A stretch of DNA of 54,985 nt from CAZJYI01 sp964550025 (GTDB taxonomy: Bacteria > Verrucomicrobiota > Kiritimatiellia > UBA8416 > CAYOBW01): contig CAZJYI010000070.1 of the NCBI GenBank assembly GCA_964550025.1, forward strand, positions 1-54,985, in the 5' to 3' direction. The stretch's first letter is position 1, and every line of letters begins with the position of its first letter. Below, piece after piece: positions 25,869-33,705 of the stretch. A program made the translations under genes and the position numbers. The notes under the pieces were generated by a model that was not told the origin of the DNA, did not search any database, and worked only from the letters and a program-made list of their open reading frames with translations.

Positions 25869-26798
25869 ATGGCGACAAGAGAGACAATTCAGGCCAAGGC
25901 AGAAGAAGGCGCGCTGCGGTACCCGGTTGACCTCGCGCTCGGGGCGCTGACCGCCCTGCTGCTCGGGGTGTTGTTCCATTTCTTCGGCAACACGTCCGAG
26001 GTCGCGCTCGACGGGCCTTCCCTGTTCGTGTGGCTGGGGCGTCAACTCCTCGCGCGCGGCGGCGACTTCTCTCACGGCTGGGTGATACCCGTCGTCAGCG
26101 TGGGCATCGTCTTCTGGCGGCGACGCGAGCTGGCCGCCGCCCCGAAGTCCGTCAGCTACACCGGTCTGGTCGTGGTGATCGCATCGCTGCTGCTGCACAT
26201 ATTTGCCATGCGGGCCCAGCAGCCGCGCGTGTCGCTCGTGGCGCTGGTCGGGCTGCTGTGGGGGATCCCGTACTTCCTGTACGGAGGCGCCGTGGCGCGT
26301 ATCCTGATGTTCCCCTGCGCCTATCTCTTTCTCTGCTTCACCGCCTACGTTCTCGTGTACTTTTCATTCAGGCTCCGGCTCGTGTCCAGCATACTCGCCT
26401 CGGGACTGCTGAGCGGAATGGGTATAGCCACCGAGAGGGTGGGAACCGCGTTGACCTCTTCGGCGGGCGGGGGGTTCCAGTTCGACGTGGGCGATCCCTG
26501 CAGCGGACTGCGCTCGCTGTTCGTCATGACGGCCCTTGCCGCGCCGTATGCCTACTTCACCCAGAAGACGCTTTTCCGGAAGTGGCTGCTGTTCGCGCTG
26601 TCCGTCCCCATGGCGATTGTCAGCAATTCGCTGCGTATCGTCACGATCGGCGTCGTTGCGCAGGTGTTCAGCCTGGAGGTCGCCCTCAAAGTCTACCACG
26701 ATTTTTCCGGCTACCTCGTGTTTCTCATATCTATCCTCCTGCTCACCAGCGTGGGTGCGTTGATTGAACGCGCCGGGGTGCGGAGGACCGCCTCATGA
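25869..26798 (+). CDS. Exosortase (EpsH family transpeptidase-like protein)
   Basis: This 309-residue membrane protein has about eight hydrophobic segments. The exosortase triad is clear: Cys211 in GDPCSGLRSLF, Arg256 in SNSLRIVTIG, and His277 in YHDFSGYLVF. Exosortases cleave C-terminal sorting signals such as PEP-CTERM, and are usually encoded in EPS loci with an EpsI partner, as here. No protein with a PEP-CTERM-like tail is encoded in this window, so its clients must be elsewhere. ATG 25869 lacks a good Shine-Dalgarno; GTG 25848 (seven residues longer) is possible. Its last 4 nt overlap the EpsI gene. Confidence 0.93.
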   Translation: MATRETIQAKAEEGALRYPVDLALGALTALLLGVLFHFFGNTSEVALDGPSLFVWLGRQLLARGGDFSHGWVIPVVSVGIVFWRRRELAAAPKSVSYTGLVVVIASLLLHIFAMRAQQPRVSLVALVGLLWGIPYFLYGGAVARILMFPCAYLFLCFTAYVLVYFSFRLRLVSSILASGLLSGMGIATERVGTALTSSAGGGFQFDVGDPCSGLRSLFVMTALAAPYAYFTQKTLFRKWLLFALSVPMAIVSNSLRIVTIGVVAQVFSLEVALKVYHDFSGYLVFLISILLLTSVGALIERAGVRRTAS

Positions 26799-27562
26799 AG
26801 ACGCGCCTGCGCGCCTACGGCGTTGTCATCGTGTTGCTCGCGGCAGCGGTCGGCTTGCTGCGGTTTTCCCCCGCGCCCATCGTTGCCGACGGCATAGGGG
26901 TTGGCCGCGTCCTGCCCGACGAGCTGGGCGGGATGCGGGCGGACGGCATGCGCTACTGCCACAACGACCAGTGTCTCTCGCGAGTGCATCGCACCGGCGC
27001 GCTGAACGGCCGAGACACCTGCCCCGCCTGTGGCGAGGCACTCCACGCCCTTTCCCTGGGCGAAAAACAACTCCTGCCCCGTGACACCGAGATCATCCGC
27101 CGCGTCTACCGGGCGCACGGGCTGGATGCCTTTTTCGTGACGATCGCCGTCAGCGGGACCGAACGGCGCAGTATCCACCGCCCGCAGGTCTGTCTGGTCA
27201 GCCAAGGCAACGCCATCTTGAACCAGCGCGTTATCGATGTCCCCGTGGCGCAGCGCGATCCCCTCAAGGTGATGATGCTCGATCTGCAGCAGGGCGACGA
27301 CAACTCCGGCAACGCGACGTGTTTCGCCTACTGGTTCGTCACCGAGGGGCGCGAGACACCGAAACACCTCGCGCGCCTGTCCTGGATGGCCTGGGACAAC
27401 ATCGTGCACAATACCCGGCGACGGTGGGCGTACATCTCCGTGGCTACCTACCGCACTCCCGGATCCGAGGAACACGTTGAACGCGTGCGCCACTTCCTCT
27501 CCGAGCTCTACCCCTGCCTGGCCGCGACCCCGAAGGAGGGAGAGACGAGGGGGGAGGATTAG
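26795..27562 (+). CDS. EpsI-family exosortase-associated protein with inserted zinc-ribbon-like Cys motif
   Basis: This 255-residue protein has an N-terminal membrane anchor (about residues 7-23) and a periplasmic EpsI domain. The family signature RRSIHRPQVCLVSQG lies at 124-138. Between the anchor and that domain, residues 55-79 hold C-x4-C-x15-C-x2-C (CHNDQC then CPACG), a zinc-ribbon-like insert that I do not associate with standard EpsI proteins. EpsI is fused to or encoded beside exosortases and is needed for EPS export or protein sorting in some systems, but its activity is unknown. The ATG overlaps the exosortase stop, so the two are coupled. Confidence 0.85.
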   Translation: MKTRLRAYGVVIVLLAAAVGLLRFSPAPIVADGIGVGRVLPDELGGMRADGMRYCHNDQCLSRVHRTGALNGRDTCPACGEALHALSLGEKQLLPRDTEIIRRVYRAHGLDAFFVTIAVSGTERRSIHRPQVCLVSQGNAILNQRVIDVPVAQRDPLKVMMLDLQQGDDNSGNATCFAYWFVTEGRETPKHLARLSWMAWDNIVHNTRRRWAYISVATYRTPGSEEHVERVRHFLSELYPCLAATPKEGETRGED

Positions 27563-27644
27563 AGTCTGACGCCTCCAGTTCTGCGCATCTTGCGCAGAGA
27601 ATGGGGCGTGAGCTGTCGAGCATGAACGTGAGTAATCCGTGGGG

Positions 27645-27738
27645 AACTGATCACTGATTACTGATCACCGATGACTGATTACTTCTCTCCCCGCCCACTC
27701 CCGCAATCCCGAATCCGCAATCCGCAATCAGTACGCCC
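27645..27738 (+). repeat. Two heptamer arrays between convergent genes
   Basis: Units AACTGAT, CACTGAT, TACTGAT, CACCGAT, GACTGAT and TACTTCT run 27645-27686. A second family, CGCAATC, CCGAATC, CGCAATC and CGCAATC, runs about 27711-27738 and overlaps the last codons of the convergent sugar transferase gene. Two different consensus heptamers thus sit within 100 bp. Confidence 0.75.
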
Positions 27739-29197
27739 CCTTGGCGAAGATGACCACCCAGATCGTTCGCAGGATGATCTCCAGGTCCAGTATCCAGTTC
27801 TGGTTGCGGAGGTAGTAGACGTCGAGAATGCACATGCTGTGAAAGTCGAGGTCGCTCCGCCCCGATACCTGCCACAGGCACGTCAGGCCCGGCAGGCCGG
27901 CGTGGCGGCTGTAGTGCCAGTTTTCATAGTAGTTCTCGAAATCCCGCCGGGGCAACGGCCGGGGCCCCACGATGGTCATCTCGCCGCGGATGACGTTGAA
28001 GAGTTGGGGCAGCTCGTCGAGGCTGAAGCGCCGCAGGAAACGCCCGACCGGCGTGGTGCGCGGATCATTGCGCATCTTGAAGACGCCGCGCCCCGACTCG
28101 TTGAACTCCTCGATCTGGGCCTGCAGTTCGTCCGCGCGGTCGTGCATCGTTCGGAACTTGAACATTCGGAACGGCTTGCGGTTGACCCCGATCCGCTCCT
28201 GGACGAAAAGCACGGCCCCCTTGCTGGTCAGCCTGATCAGTGCCGCGATGATCCCCATCAGCGGCAGAACGATCACCATCGCCGCGATGGCGAACACCTT
28301 CGACGCGGCGTGGCGCATGGCCGCCAGTTTGCCGACCGCGGACGGTTGTTCGAAATGCACCAGGGGAATGCCGTGGATCAGGTCGAACGGAACCTCGGCC
28401 TGGTTCAGCAGAACATTCAGTTTGTCGGACAGCACCTTGGCCGACATGTTCCGTTTGTCGGCCAGTTCAAGCACTACCATGATCTCCGGAATCGAGAGAC
28501 CGTTCTCGGCCAGGATAATGATATCCGCCTCGCACTCGACGCTCCTTTCCTCGATGCGTTCGATCAGTTGGGCGAAACTCTGCCCCTCTTCCGGGGCGAC
28601 GCGTTCGACAATCCTGGTCCCGTTGGGTTGGAATTCCTGGACCAGTACGCGGATCGTATCCGCGGCGTCCCCTTGCCCGACAAGGATGGCCCGGCGTGCG
28701 TCGAAGTCGAAGCGCGAGCGCAGGCGCGTCAGGAGATTCTCCAGCCACCCGCGCAGCAGTACGCAGAACACCACGTTCAGGGCCAGCATTGTGCCGAACA
28801 TGCTGCGGGGATGATAGACGTTGCGGCGGAGGTAGAAATAGGCGTAGATGATGACCAATGCGTACAGGTTGGAGAGAATGACACTCCAGGCCATCGGGCG
28901 TTTGCGAATGAAGCGGTGCCCCGGGTATAGGTTGTGCAGCGCGTATAGTATGCAGATGAGCACCGTCAGGAACGTGCAGATTCGCGCGGCGCTGACCATG
29001 TAGAAGTCTTCGAAGTAGTCCAGCAGTTCGCCGCGGGGTCCGACTCCCAGGAACCGGTTGATCGCGCCGAATGCGCCCTCTCCCCAGGAGCTGTGGAAAC
29101 GCAGCACGACTGTCGTGTAGTAGGCCGCGACGATGGCAGCAAAATCCGCGCCGAACCGCAACAGCCACAGGTTCCCGATCTGTCTACCCCTTAGCAT
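27728..29197 (-). CDS. Polyprenyl-phosphate sugar-1-phosphate transferase (WbaP/ExoY type)
   Basis: This 489-residue initiating enzyme transfers a sugar-1-phosphate from a nucleotide sugar to undecaprenyl phosphate, the first step of repeat-unit assembly. Four N-terminal hydrophobic segments (about residues 8-150) and a Rossmann-like middle domain (AILVGQGD) precede a fifth segment. The catalytic domain has KGAVLFVQERIGVN, FKFRTMHDRADE, RFSLDELPQLFNVIRGEM and VGPRPLPRRDFENY. ATG 29197 begins the hydrophobic start; TTG 29233 would add 12 residues but has no better ribosome site. It is the only EPS gene on the minus strand, convergent with epsI, so initiation may be controlled separately from the rest of the locus. 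Confidence 0.92.
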   Translation of the reverse strand: MLRGRQIGNLWLLRFGADFAAIVAAYYTTVVLRFHSSWGEGAFGAINRFLGVGPRGELLDYFEDFYMVSAARICTFLTVLICILYALHNLYPGHRFIRKRPMAWSVILSNLYALVIIYAYFYLRRNVYHPRSMFGTMLALNVVFCVLLRGWLENLLTRLRSRFDFDARRAILVGQGDAADTIRVLVQEFQPNGTRIVERVAPEEGQSFAQLIERIEERSVECEADIIILAENGLSIPEIMVVLELADKRNMSAKVLSDKLNVLLNQAEVPFDLIHGIPLVHFEQPSAVGKLAAMRHAASKVFAIAAMVIVLPLMGIIAALIRLTSKGAVLFVQERIGVNRKPFRMFKFRTMHDRADELQAQIEEFNESGRGVFKMRNDPRTTPVGRFLRRFSLDELPQLFNVIRGEMTIVGPRPLPRRDFENYYENWHYSRHAGLPGLTCLWQVSGRSDLDFHSMCILDVYYLRNQNWILDLEIILRTIWVVIFAKGAY

Positions 29198-29268
29198 CGG
29201 ACGCAATCTATCATTCTCATTCCTCCCCAGCAACAGAAAGGAAGCCGCGCATCGACGATGGGGCGCAT

Positions 29269-29395
29269 CTGCGATTCGTTGCGCAACCTGGTTTTCCCGC
29301 CGGGGACCGCCTCACGGCGGAACTACGAACGCCGGCGCACCCGTTTGTAGTGCGCTCGTAAGAGCGTCCCCCACTCAGAGCGCAACGAATCGCAG
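29269..29395. repeat. 16-bp perfect inverted repeat flanking a hairpin-rich spacer
   Basis: CTGCGATTCGTTGCGC (29269-29284) is repeated as GCGCAACGAATCGCAG (29380-29395), with 95 nt between the arms. The spacer contains further short palindromes (CCGCC...GGCGG, CGCCGG). It lies in the divergent gap between the sugar transferase and dapA. The form resembles a miniature inverted-repeat element, but I see no target-site duplication. Confidence 0.7.
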
Positions 29396-29419
29396 AGGCG
29401 ACCTCGGCGATGCCGCCCG

Positions 29420-29448
29420 TTGACAAGCGGCAGGCCCTGTGCTATCGG
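29420..29448 (+). promoter_or_regulatory. Candidate sigma70-type promoter for the dap-fol-pan genes
   Basis: A perfect -35 TTGACA (29420-29425), a 17-bp spacer and a partial -10 TATCGG (29443-29448) lie 49 nt before the dapA start. The -10 matches the consensus only in its first three bases, so confidence is moderate. Confidence 0.45.
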
Positions 29449-29496
29449 TCTTGACCGGAGTAGATCATGGGGACGGATTCAGGAGGTAAACAAACC

Positions 29497-30363
29497 ATGC
29501 TAGCAGGGACTTTCACGGCATTGGTCACACCGTTCAACGCGGACGGGACAGTGGACCACGGCAGACTGCGAAGCCTCATCGACGCGCAGGCGGACGCCGG
29601 CGTCGACGGCATCGTGCCCGTCGGAACAACGGGCGAATCGCCCACGTTGAGCCACAACGAACACAACGAGGTGATCCGGACGGCCATCGAGGCCGCCGCG
29701 GGACGCATGAAGGTCGTCGCGGGAACGGGGTCGAACGCGACAACCGAGGCGCTGGCCCTTACGCGACAGGCGAAGGACGCCGGGGCGGACGCCACGCTAC
29801 AGATTACCCCGTACTACAACAAGCCCAACCAGGAGGGGCTCTACCGGCATTTTTCGTCCGTGGCGGACATCGGGCTTCCGGTCGTGCTCTACAACGTGCC
29901 GGGACGCACCAGCCGCGAGATTGCGATCGATACCATCGCGCGCCTCGCCCCGCACCCGAACGTCACGGCCGTCAAGGAGGCCGGCGGCAGTGTCGACCGC
30001 GTCAGCACGATCATGCGGACTTGCGACATAACCGTGCTGTCGGGCGACGACTCCCTGACCCTGCCCATGATGCTTGTCGGCGCCAGCGGCGTGATCAGCG
30101 TGGCTTCAAACATCATCCCCGCCGAGATCACGCAGATGACGCACCTCGCCCTGGAGGGGAACTGGGAAGAGGCCAGGGCCCTGCATGGCAAGTACCATTG
30201 CCTCTTCTGTGACCTGTTCATCGACACGAACCCCATCCCCGTCAAGGCGGCCATGGCCATGATGGGCCTGCTCGACGATGTCTACCGGTTGCCCCTCTGC
30301 GTTCTGCCCGACGACAAGAAAGCCGCGTTGCGGGAGACGTTGCAGGAAGCGGGAGTGCTCTAG
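29497..30363 (+). CDS. dapA: 4-hydroxy-tetrahydrodipicolinate synthase
   Basis: The enzyme condenses pyruvate and aspartate semialdehyde, the entry step to diaminopimelate and lysine. This 288-residue (beta/alpha)8 barrel has VPVGTTGESPTLSHNEH, YYNKPNQEGLYRHF, LYNVPGRTSREI (Tyr132, Arg137), and the Schiff-base Lys160 in TAVKEAGGS. The ATG at 29497 is chosen because AGGAGGT (29481-29487) is 9 nt upstream; the ATG at 29467 would place that site inside the gene. dapB follows after a 251-nt gap filled by repeats. Confidence 0.96.
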   Translation: MLAGTFTALVTPFNADGTVDHGRLRSLIDAQADAGVDGIVPVGTTGESPTLSHNEHNEVIRTAIEAAAGRMKVVAGTGSNATTEALALTRQAKDAGADATLQITPYYNKPNQEGLYRHFSSVADIGLPVVLYNVPGRTSREIAIDTIARLAPHPNVTAVKEAGGSVDRVSTIMRTCDITVLSGDDSLTLPMMLVGASGVISVASNIIPAEITQMTHLALEGNWEEARALHGKYHCLFCDLFIDTNPIPVKAAMAMMGLLDDVYRLPLCVLPDDKKAALRETLQEAGVL

Positions 30364-30400
30364 TTCGACTCCGTCCGAAAAGGGCTCCGGGCGGCAAAAC

Positions 30401-30562
30401 CCGAAATCCGAATATCGAAACCCGAAACAAACCCGAAATACCAAGGCTCAAATGCTCGAAACCAAGAGGAGACTCCCGTCTATCTCTCCCCGTTTTCTGG
30501 TCATTTCCCCCTTTTGATATTTGGATTTGCTTCGGATTTCGGATTTCGAGATTCGGGTTTGT
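30401..30562 (+). repeat. Inverted pair of heptamer arrays between dapA and dapB
   Basis: Block 1 (30401-30442) has CCGAAAT, CCGAATA, TCGAAAC, CCGAAAC and similar units. Block 2 (30514-30562) has TTGATAT, TTGGATT, TGCTTCG, GATTTCG, GATTTCG, AGATTCG and GGTTTGT, i.e. the complementary sense. As at 3436-3545, the two blocks face each other and could pair as a long hairpin with a ~70-nt loop. This accounts for most of the 251-nt gap. A T-run (30576-30582) follows but has no adjacent stem. Confidence 0.75.
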
Positions 30563-30614
30563 GCACGTGTGACCCTTTTTTTGGGCGGGGTCAAGTTCAG
30601 GAAAGGGGTTGATC

Positions 30615-31418
30615 ATGGTCAAGGTTGCCGTTGCCGGTGCTGCCGGCCGGATGGGACGGATGCTGGCGCGTTGCGCCGGCGAGATGGAAGGAGTCGAGGT
30701 CGCGGGGGCGAGCGAGTGCGAGGGCCATGAACTGCTCGGTTCCGACGCCGGCACTGTGGCCGGTTGCTCCTCCGCGGGTGTGCCGTTGGTCGCGGACCTC
30801 GGCACTGCCCTGGCGCAGGCCGATGTGCTGATCGACTTCACGTTTCACGAGGTCGCACCCGCCAATATCGCGGCCGCCCGGGCCGCGGGCAAGGCTGTCG
30901 TCATCGGGACGACCGGTCTGACCGACGAGGAAGCGGGAGCCGTGCGCGCCGCCGCCACGGCAATCCCGGTCGTCTGGGCTCCCAATATGAGCCTGGGCAT
31001 GAACCTGCTCTTCGAGATGGTTCGCAAAGCGGCGTCCGTGCTGGGGCCCGAATACGACGCCGAGATTGTGGAAGTGCACCATCGCCGCAAAAAGGACGCC
31101 CCCAGCGGCACGGCCCTGCGCCTCGGGGAGAGCGTTGCCGCGGGGCGGGGTGAGGTGTTTCGGGACATCACCGTGTTTGGGCGTGAAGGGATCGTCGGCG
31201 AACGTCCTGCCGGTCAGCTCGGCATCCACGCCGTCCGGTCCGGTGACGTGGTCGGAGACCACACCGTCTCGTTCGCGACCGACGGGGAACGCGTCGAGTT
31301 GACGCACCGTGCCACGAGCCGGATCGCTTTCGCCAACGGCGCCCTGAAGGCCGCCCTGTGGGTCTGCGGTCGCGCGCCCGGCCTCTACGACATGCGCGAC
31401 GTGCTCGGTCTGGCCTGA
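30615..31418 (+). CDS. dapB: 4-hydroxy-tetrahydrodipicolinate reductase
   Basis: This is the NAD(P)H-dependent second step of the diaminopimelate pathway. The 267-residue protein has the Rossmann motif VAVAGAAGRMGRML (residues 3-16), IDFTFHE, GTTGLTDEE and APNMSLGMNLLFE. The catalytic signature EVHHRRKKDAPSGTALRLGE carries the active-site His and Lys. The ATG at 30615 follows a GGAAAGGGG ribosome site; a TTG at 30609 is in frame but less likely. It lies 3 nt before folK, indicating one transcript. Confidence 0.96.
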   Translation: MVKVAVAGAAGRMGRMLARCAGEMEGVEVAGASECEGHELLGSDAGTVAGCSSAGVPLVADLGTALAQADVLIDFTFHEVAPANIAAARAAGKAVVIGTTGLTDEEAGAVRAAATAIPVVWAPNMSLGMNLLFEMVRKAASVLGPEYDAEIVEVHHRRKKDAPSGTALRLGESVAAGRGEVFRDITVFGREGIVGERPAGQLGIHAVRSGDVVGDHTVSFATDGERVELTHRATSRIAFANGALKAALWVCGRAPGLYDMRDVLGLA

Positions 31419-31421
31419 GGA

Positions 31422-31934
31422 ATGGCTGTTCGCGAACACGGCCTGAGCCTGGGATCCAACCTCGGCGACCGGCTCGAAAACCTCCGCGCCGCGCGGGCCT
31501 GCATCGCGCGGCTGCCGGGCGTCACTGTCGTGGCGTCTTCCTCCGTGTACGAGACCGAACCGGTCGATGTGCGTCCCGAACACCGCGACAGCCCCTTTCT
31601 GAACGCCGTGGTCATCGTCGGTTCTCCCGCCGATCCGCGGTCGCTGGCCCGCGAGCTGCACGCTATCGAGGATGCCATGGGCCGCCGTCGCTCGGGAGAC
31701 CGCAACGCGCCGCGCGTGATCGACATCGACGTGATCTACGTTGACTCCACGCGCATCAGCGAGGCGGAACTGGTGGTACCCCACGAACGCTGGTTCGAGC
31801 GACGCTTCGTCGTTCAGCCGCTCTGTGACGTGCGTCCCGATCTCGTCATTCCGGGCCAGGTGGGGACCGTGAGGGACGTGCTTTTGTCTTTGTCGAAATC
31901 CCCTGAAGTGGTAAAGTTTTCGGCCGATTGGTAG
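31422..31934 (+). CDS. folK: 2-amino-4-hydroxy-6-hydroxymethyldihydropteridine diphosphokinase
   Basis: The enzyme pyrophosphorylates 6-hydroxymethyl-7,8-dihydropterin with ATP in folate synthesis. This 170-residue protein carries LSLGSNLGDR near the N terminus, SSVYETEPVDV, and the family signature in RRRSGDRNAPRVIDIDVIYV (acidic Mg-binding pair). PHERWFERRFVVQPL completes the fold. Its neighbours dapB and panB make this a mixed amino acid/cofactor operon. Nothing is missing. Confidence 0.94.
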   Translation: MAVREHGLSLGSNLGDRLENLRAARACIARLPGVTVVASSSVYETEPVDVRPEHRDSPFLNAVVIVGSPADPRSLARELHAIEDAMGRRRSGDRNAPRVIDIDVIYVDSTRISEAELVVPHERWFERRFVVQPLCDVRPDLVIPGQVGTVRDVLLSLSKSPEVVKFSADW

Positions 31935-31948
31935 TTGGGAGGACGGCC

Positions 31949-32746
31949 ATGCCGAAGTGGACGGCGAAACGCATTAAGACGATGAAAGGCACGCAGCCCA
32001 TTGCGTGCCTCACGGCCTACGACTATGCCACGGCCCGCATTCTCGACGCGGCGGGCATCGAGCTGATCCTGGTGGGGGACTCCCTGGCGATGACCATGCT
32101 GGGGTACGAGACGACCCTGCCCGTGACCGTGACGGAGATGCTGCACCACACCGCGGCGGTCGCGCGGGGGGTGACGGAGGCGCTGGTCGTCGCGGACATG
32201 CCTTTCATGTCCTACCAGGTTTCGCGGGAGCAGGCCATCGCCAACGCGGGACGCTTCATAAAGGAAGGCGGCGCCGATGCCGTGAAGATCGAAGGCGGGT
32301 TGATCCGGAAAGATGCCGTCGAGGCCCTCGTCCAGAACGGCATTCCCGTGCTCGGTCACATCGGCCTCACGCCGCAGAGCATTCGCGAAATGGGGGGCTA
32401 CAAGGTGCAGGGCAGGGCATCCGAGGAGGCCGCGAAACTCGTGGCGGACGCGCGTGCACTGGCGTCCGCCGGTGCTTTCGCCATTGTGCTCGAATGTGTT
32501 CCCGCCGCCCTCGGGACCGAGATCACGGCGAGTGTTGCCGTGCCGACCATCGGTATCGGCGCCGGGGGCGGGTGCGACGGGCAGATCCTCGTTACGCACG
32601 ACCTCCTGGGACTCTATTCGGACATTACGCCCAGATTCGTGAAACGATACGCCGAGCTGGGAGCGGAGATGAAGGCCGCGTTTGAAGCCTATCGGGACGA
32701 CGTGGCAAACGGGCGATTCCCGGGCGAGGAACACACTTATCAGTGA
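31949..32746 (+). CDS. panB: 3-methyl-2-oxobutanoate hydroxymethyltransferase
   Basis: The enzyme converts alpha-ketoisovalerate to ketopantoate with methylene-THF, the first committed step of pantothenate synthesis, which links it functionally to folK just upstream. This 265-residue (beta/alpha)8 protein has CLTAYDYATARILDAAGIE, LVGDSLAMTMLGYETTLPVT, DAVKIEGG, HIGLTPQS, VLECVPAALG and TIGIGAGGGCDGQIL. The ATG at 31949 follows GGGAGGA by 5 nt. The 69-nt gap after it is repeat-like. Confidence 0.95.
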   Translation: MPKWTAKRIKTMKGTQPIACLTAYDYATARILDAAGIELILVGDSLAMTMLGYETTLPVTVTEMLHHTAAVARGVTEALVVADMPFMSYQVSREQAIANAGRFIKEGGADAVKIEGGLIRKDAVEALVQNGIPVLGHIGLTPQSIREMGGYKVQGRASEEAAKLVADARALASAGAFAIVLECVPAALGTEITASVAVPTIGIGAGGGCDGQILVTHDLLGLYSDITPRFVKRYAELGAEMKAAFEAYRDDVANGRFPGEEHTYQ

Positions 32747-32800
32747 TTAGTGGCGAGTGGCCGGTGACTGAACGTGCGATGACCAGTGACCGCCGGGTGT
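32740..32800 (+). repeat. Degenerate heptamer-type array before the VTC gene
   Basis: Units such as TTATCAG, TGATTAG, TGGCGAG, TGGCCGG and TGACTGA start at the panB stop, followed by less regular GATGACCAGTGACC. The 7-bp phase is clear for five units and then decays. Confidence 0.5.
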
Positions 32801-32815
32801 GTGGAAAGGGCGCGA

Positions 32816-33670
32816 ATGGGACAGGAAGCCAAAAAGACGGGAACGGCGCCGAAGAGCGGGAAGCGCGCGCGCTTCGACATCCAGCTTGATCGGCATGAGG
32901 CCAAGTACGTCATTCCCCGCGCCCTGGTTGACGAGATTCGCGAGTTTATCCGCCCCTTCTGCGAGCCAGACCCGCATTGTTCGGGCAATCCTCCCGAGTA
33001 CGTCATTACGACGCTCCAGCTCGATTCCCCCTCCATGGCGCTGCACTATGCCAAGGAGAACGAGGCGGTTAACCGGTTCAAACTGCGGGTTCGCACCTAC
33101 GGCGATCCCGTCGGCAGTGCGCCCGTCTTCATAGAAGTCAAACGGAAGATCCGCGGCACAATCGTCAAGTCGCGTACGATGGTGCCCTTCAGCGCGTGGA
33201 GCCGGGAACTGATCCTGGATCCCATGGTCGACCTTCATTTCAAATCACCGAAGGAGGAGTTGGGGTTTCTCGAGTTCAAACGCCTTGCGATGGAAATCGG
33301 CGCGCAGCCTGCCGTTCTGATCCGCTACACGCGCGAGTCGTACTTCGGAAAATCCGAACACTATGCGCGCGTCACGTTCGACCGGCAGCTTCTGTATCAG
33401 CCCACGACCTCGTGGGACGGCTGGGGGCGCGGGGGGCGCTGGATCCCCATGGACTCGACCCTGGCGCAGAACAAGCGCTTTCCATTCTCGGGCGTCGTGC
33501 TGGAGCTCAAAACCCTCAGCGATGCCCCCCAGTGGATGATCGACCTGATCATGCATTTCGGTCTTGCAAGGACCGGGAACTGCAAGTACTCTACCGCCGT
33601 TTGGCTTGAGTCAATTTTTCGAGGAACCCCTGCCAGTCCGCATTATGCGACCGACTTGACGACATGGTAG
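32816..33670 (+). CDS. VTC-domain protein (polyphosphate polymerase-like)
   Basis: This 284-residue protein has a VTC domain, the tunnel-fold catalytic domain that makes polyphosphate from nucleoside triphosphates in eukaryotic Vtc4 and is widespread but little studied in bacteria. Basic and acidic tunnel strands are visible: DRHEAKYVIP (Glu28, Lys30), RFKLRVRTYG (Lys89, Arg91, Arg93), FIEVKRK (Glu107, Lys109), LIRYTRESY and VVLELKT. A lysine-rich N terminus (1-20) precedes the domain. The ATG at 32816 follows GGAAAGGG. It is the first gene of a four-gene run with DUF4956, HlyD-like and TolC-like genes (gaps 35 and 25 nt, then an overlap). Confidence 0.85.
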   Translation: MGQEAKKTGTAPKSGKRARFDIQLDRHEAKYVIPRALVDEIREFIRPFCEPDPHCSGNPPEYVITTLQLDSPSMALHYAKENEAVNRFKLRVRTYGDPVGSAPVFIEVKRKIRGTIVKSRTMVPFSAWSRELILDPMVDLHFKSPKEELGFLEFKRLAMEIGAQPAVLIRYTRESYFGKSEHYARVTFDRQLLYQPTTSWDGWGRGGRWIPMDSTLAQNKRFPFSGVVLELKTLSDAPQWMIDLIMHFGLARTGNCKYSTAVWLESIFRGTPASPHYATDLTTW

Positions 33671-33705
33671 GGGGTTCTGTTTGTAAGGGTTACAGCGAGG
33701 CGTAG

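Noticed and set aside
27671..28930. 419-codon plus-strand frame opposite the sugar transferase
   Set aside because: Its translation mirrors the minus-strand gene and lacks any recognisable motif; the minus-strand protein is a textbook sugar transferase.
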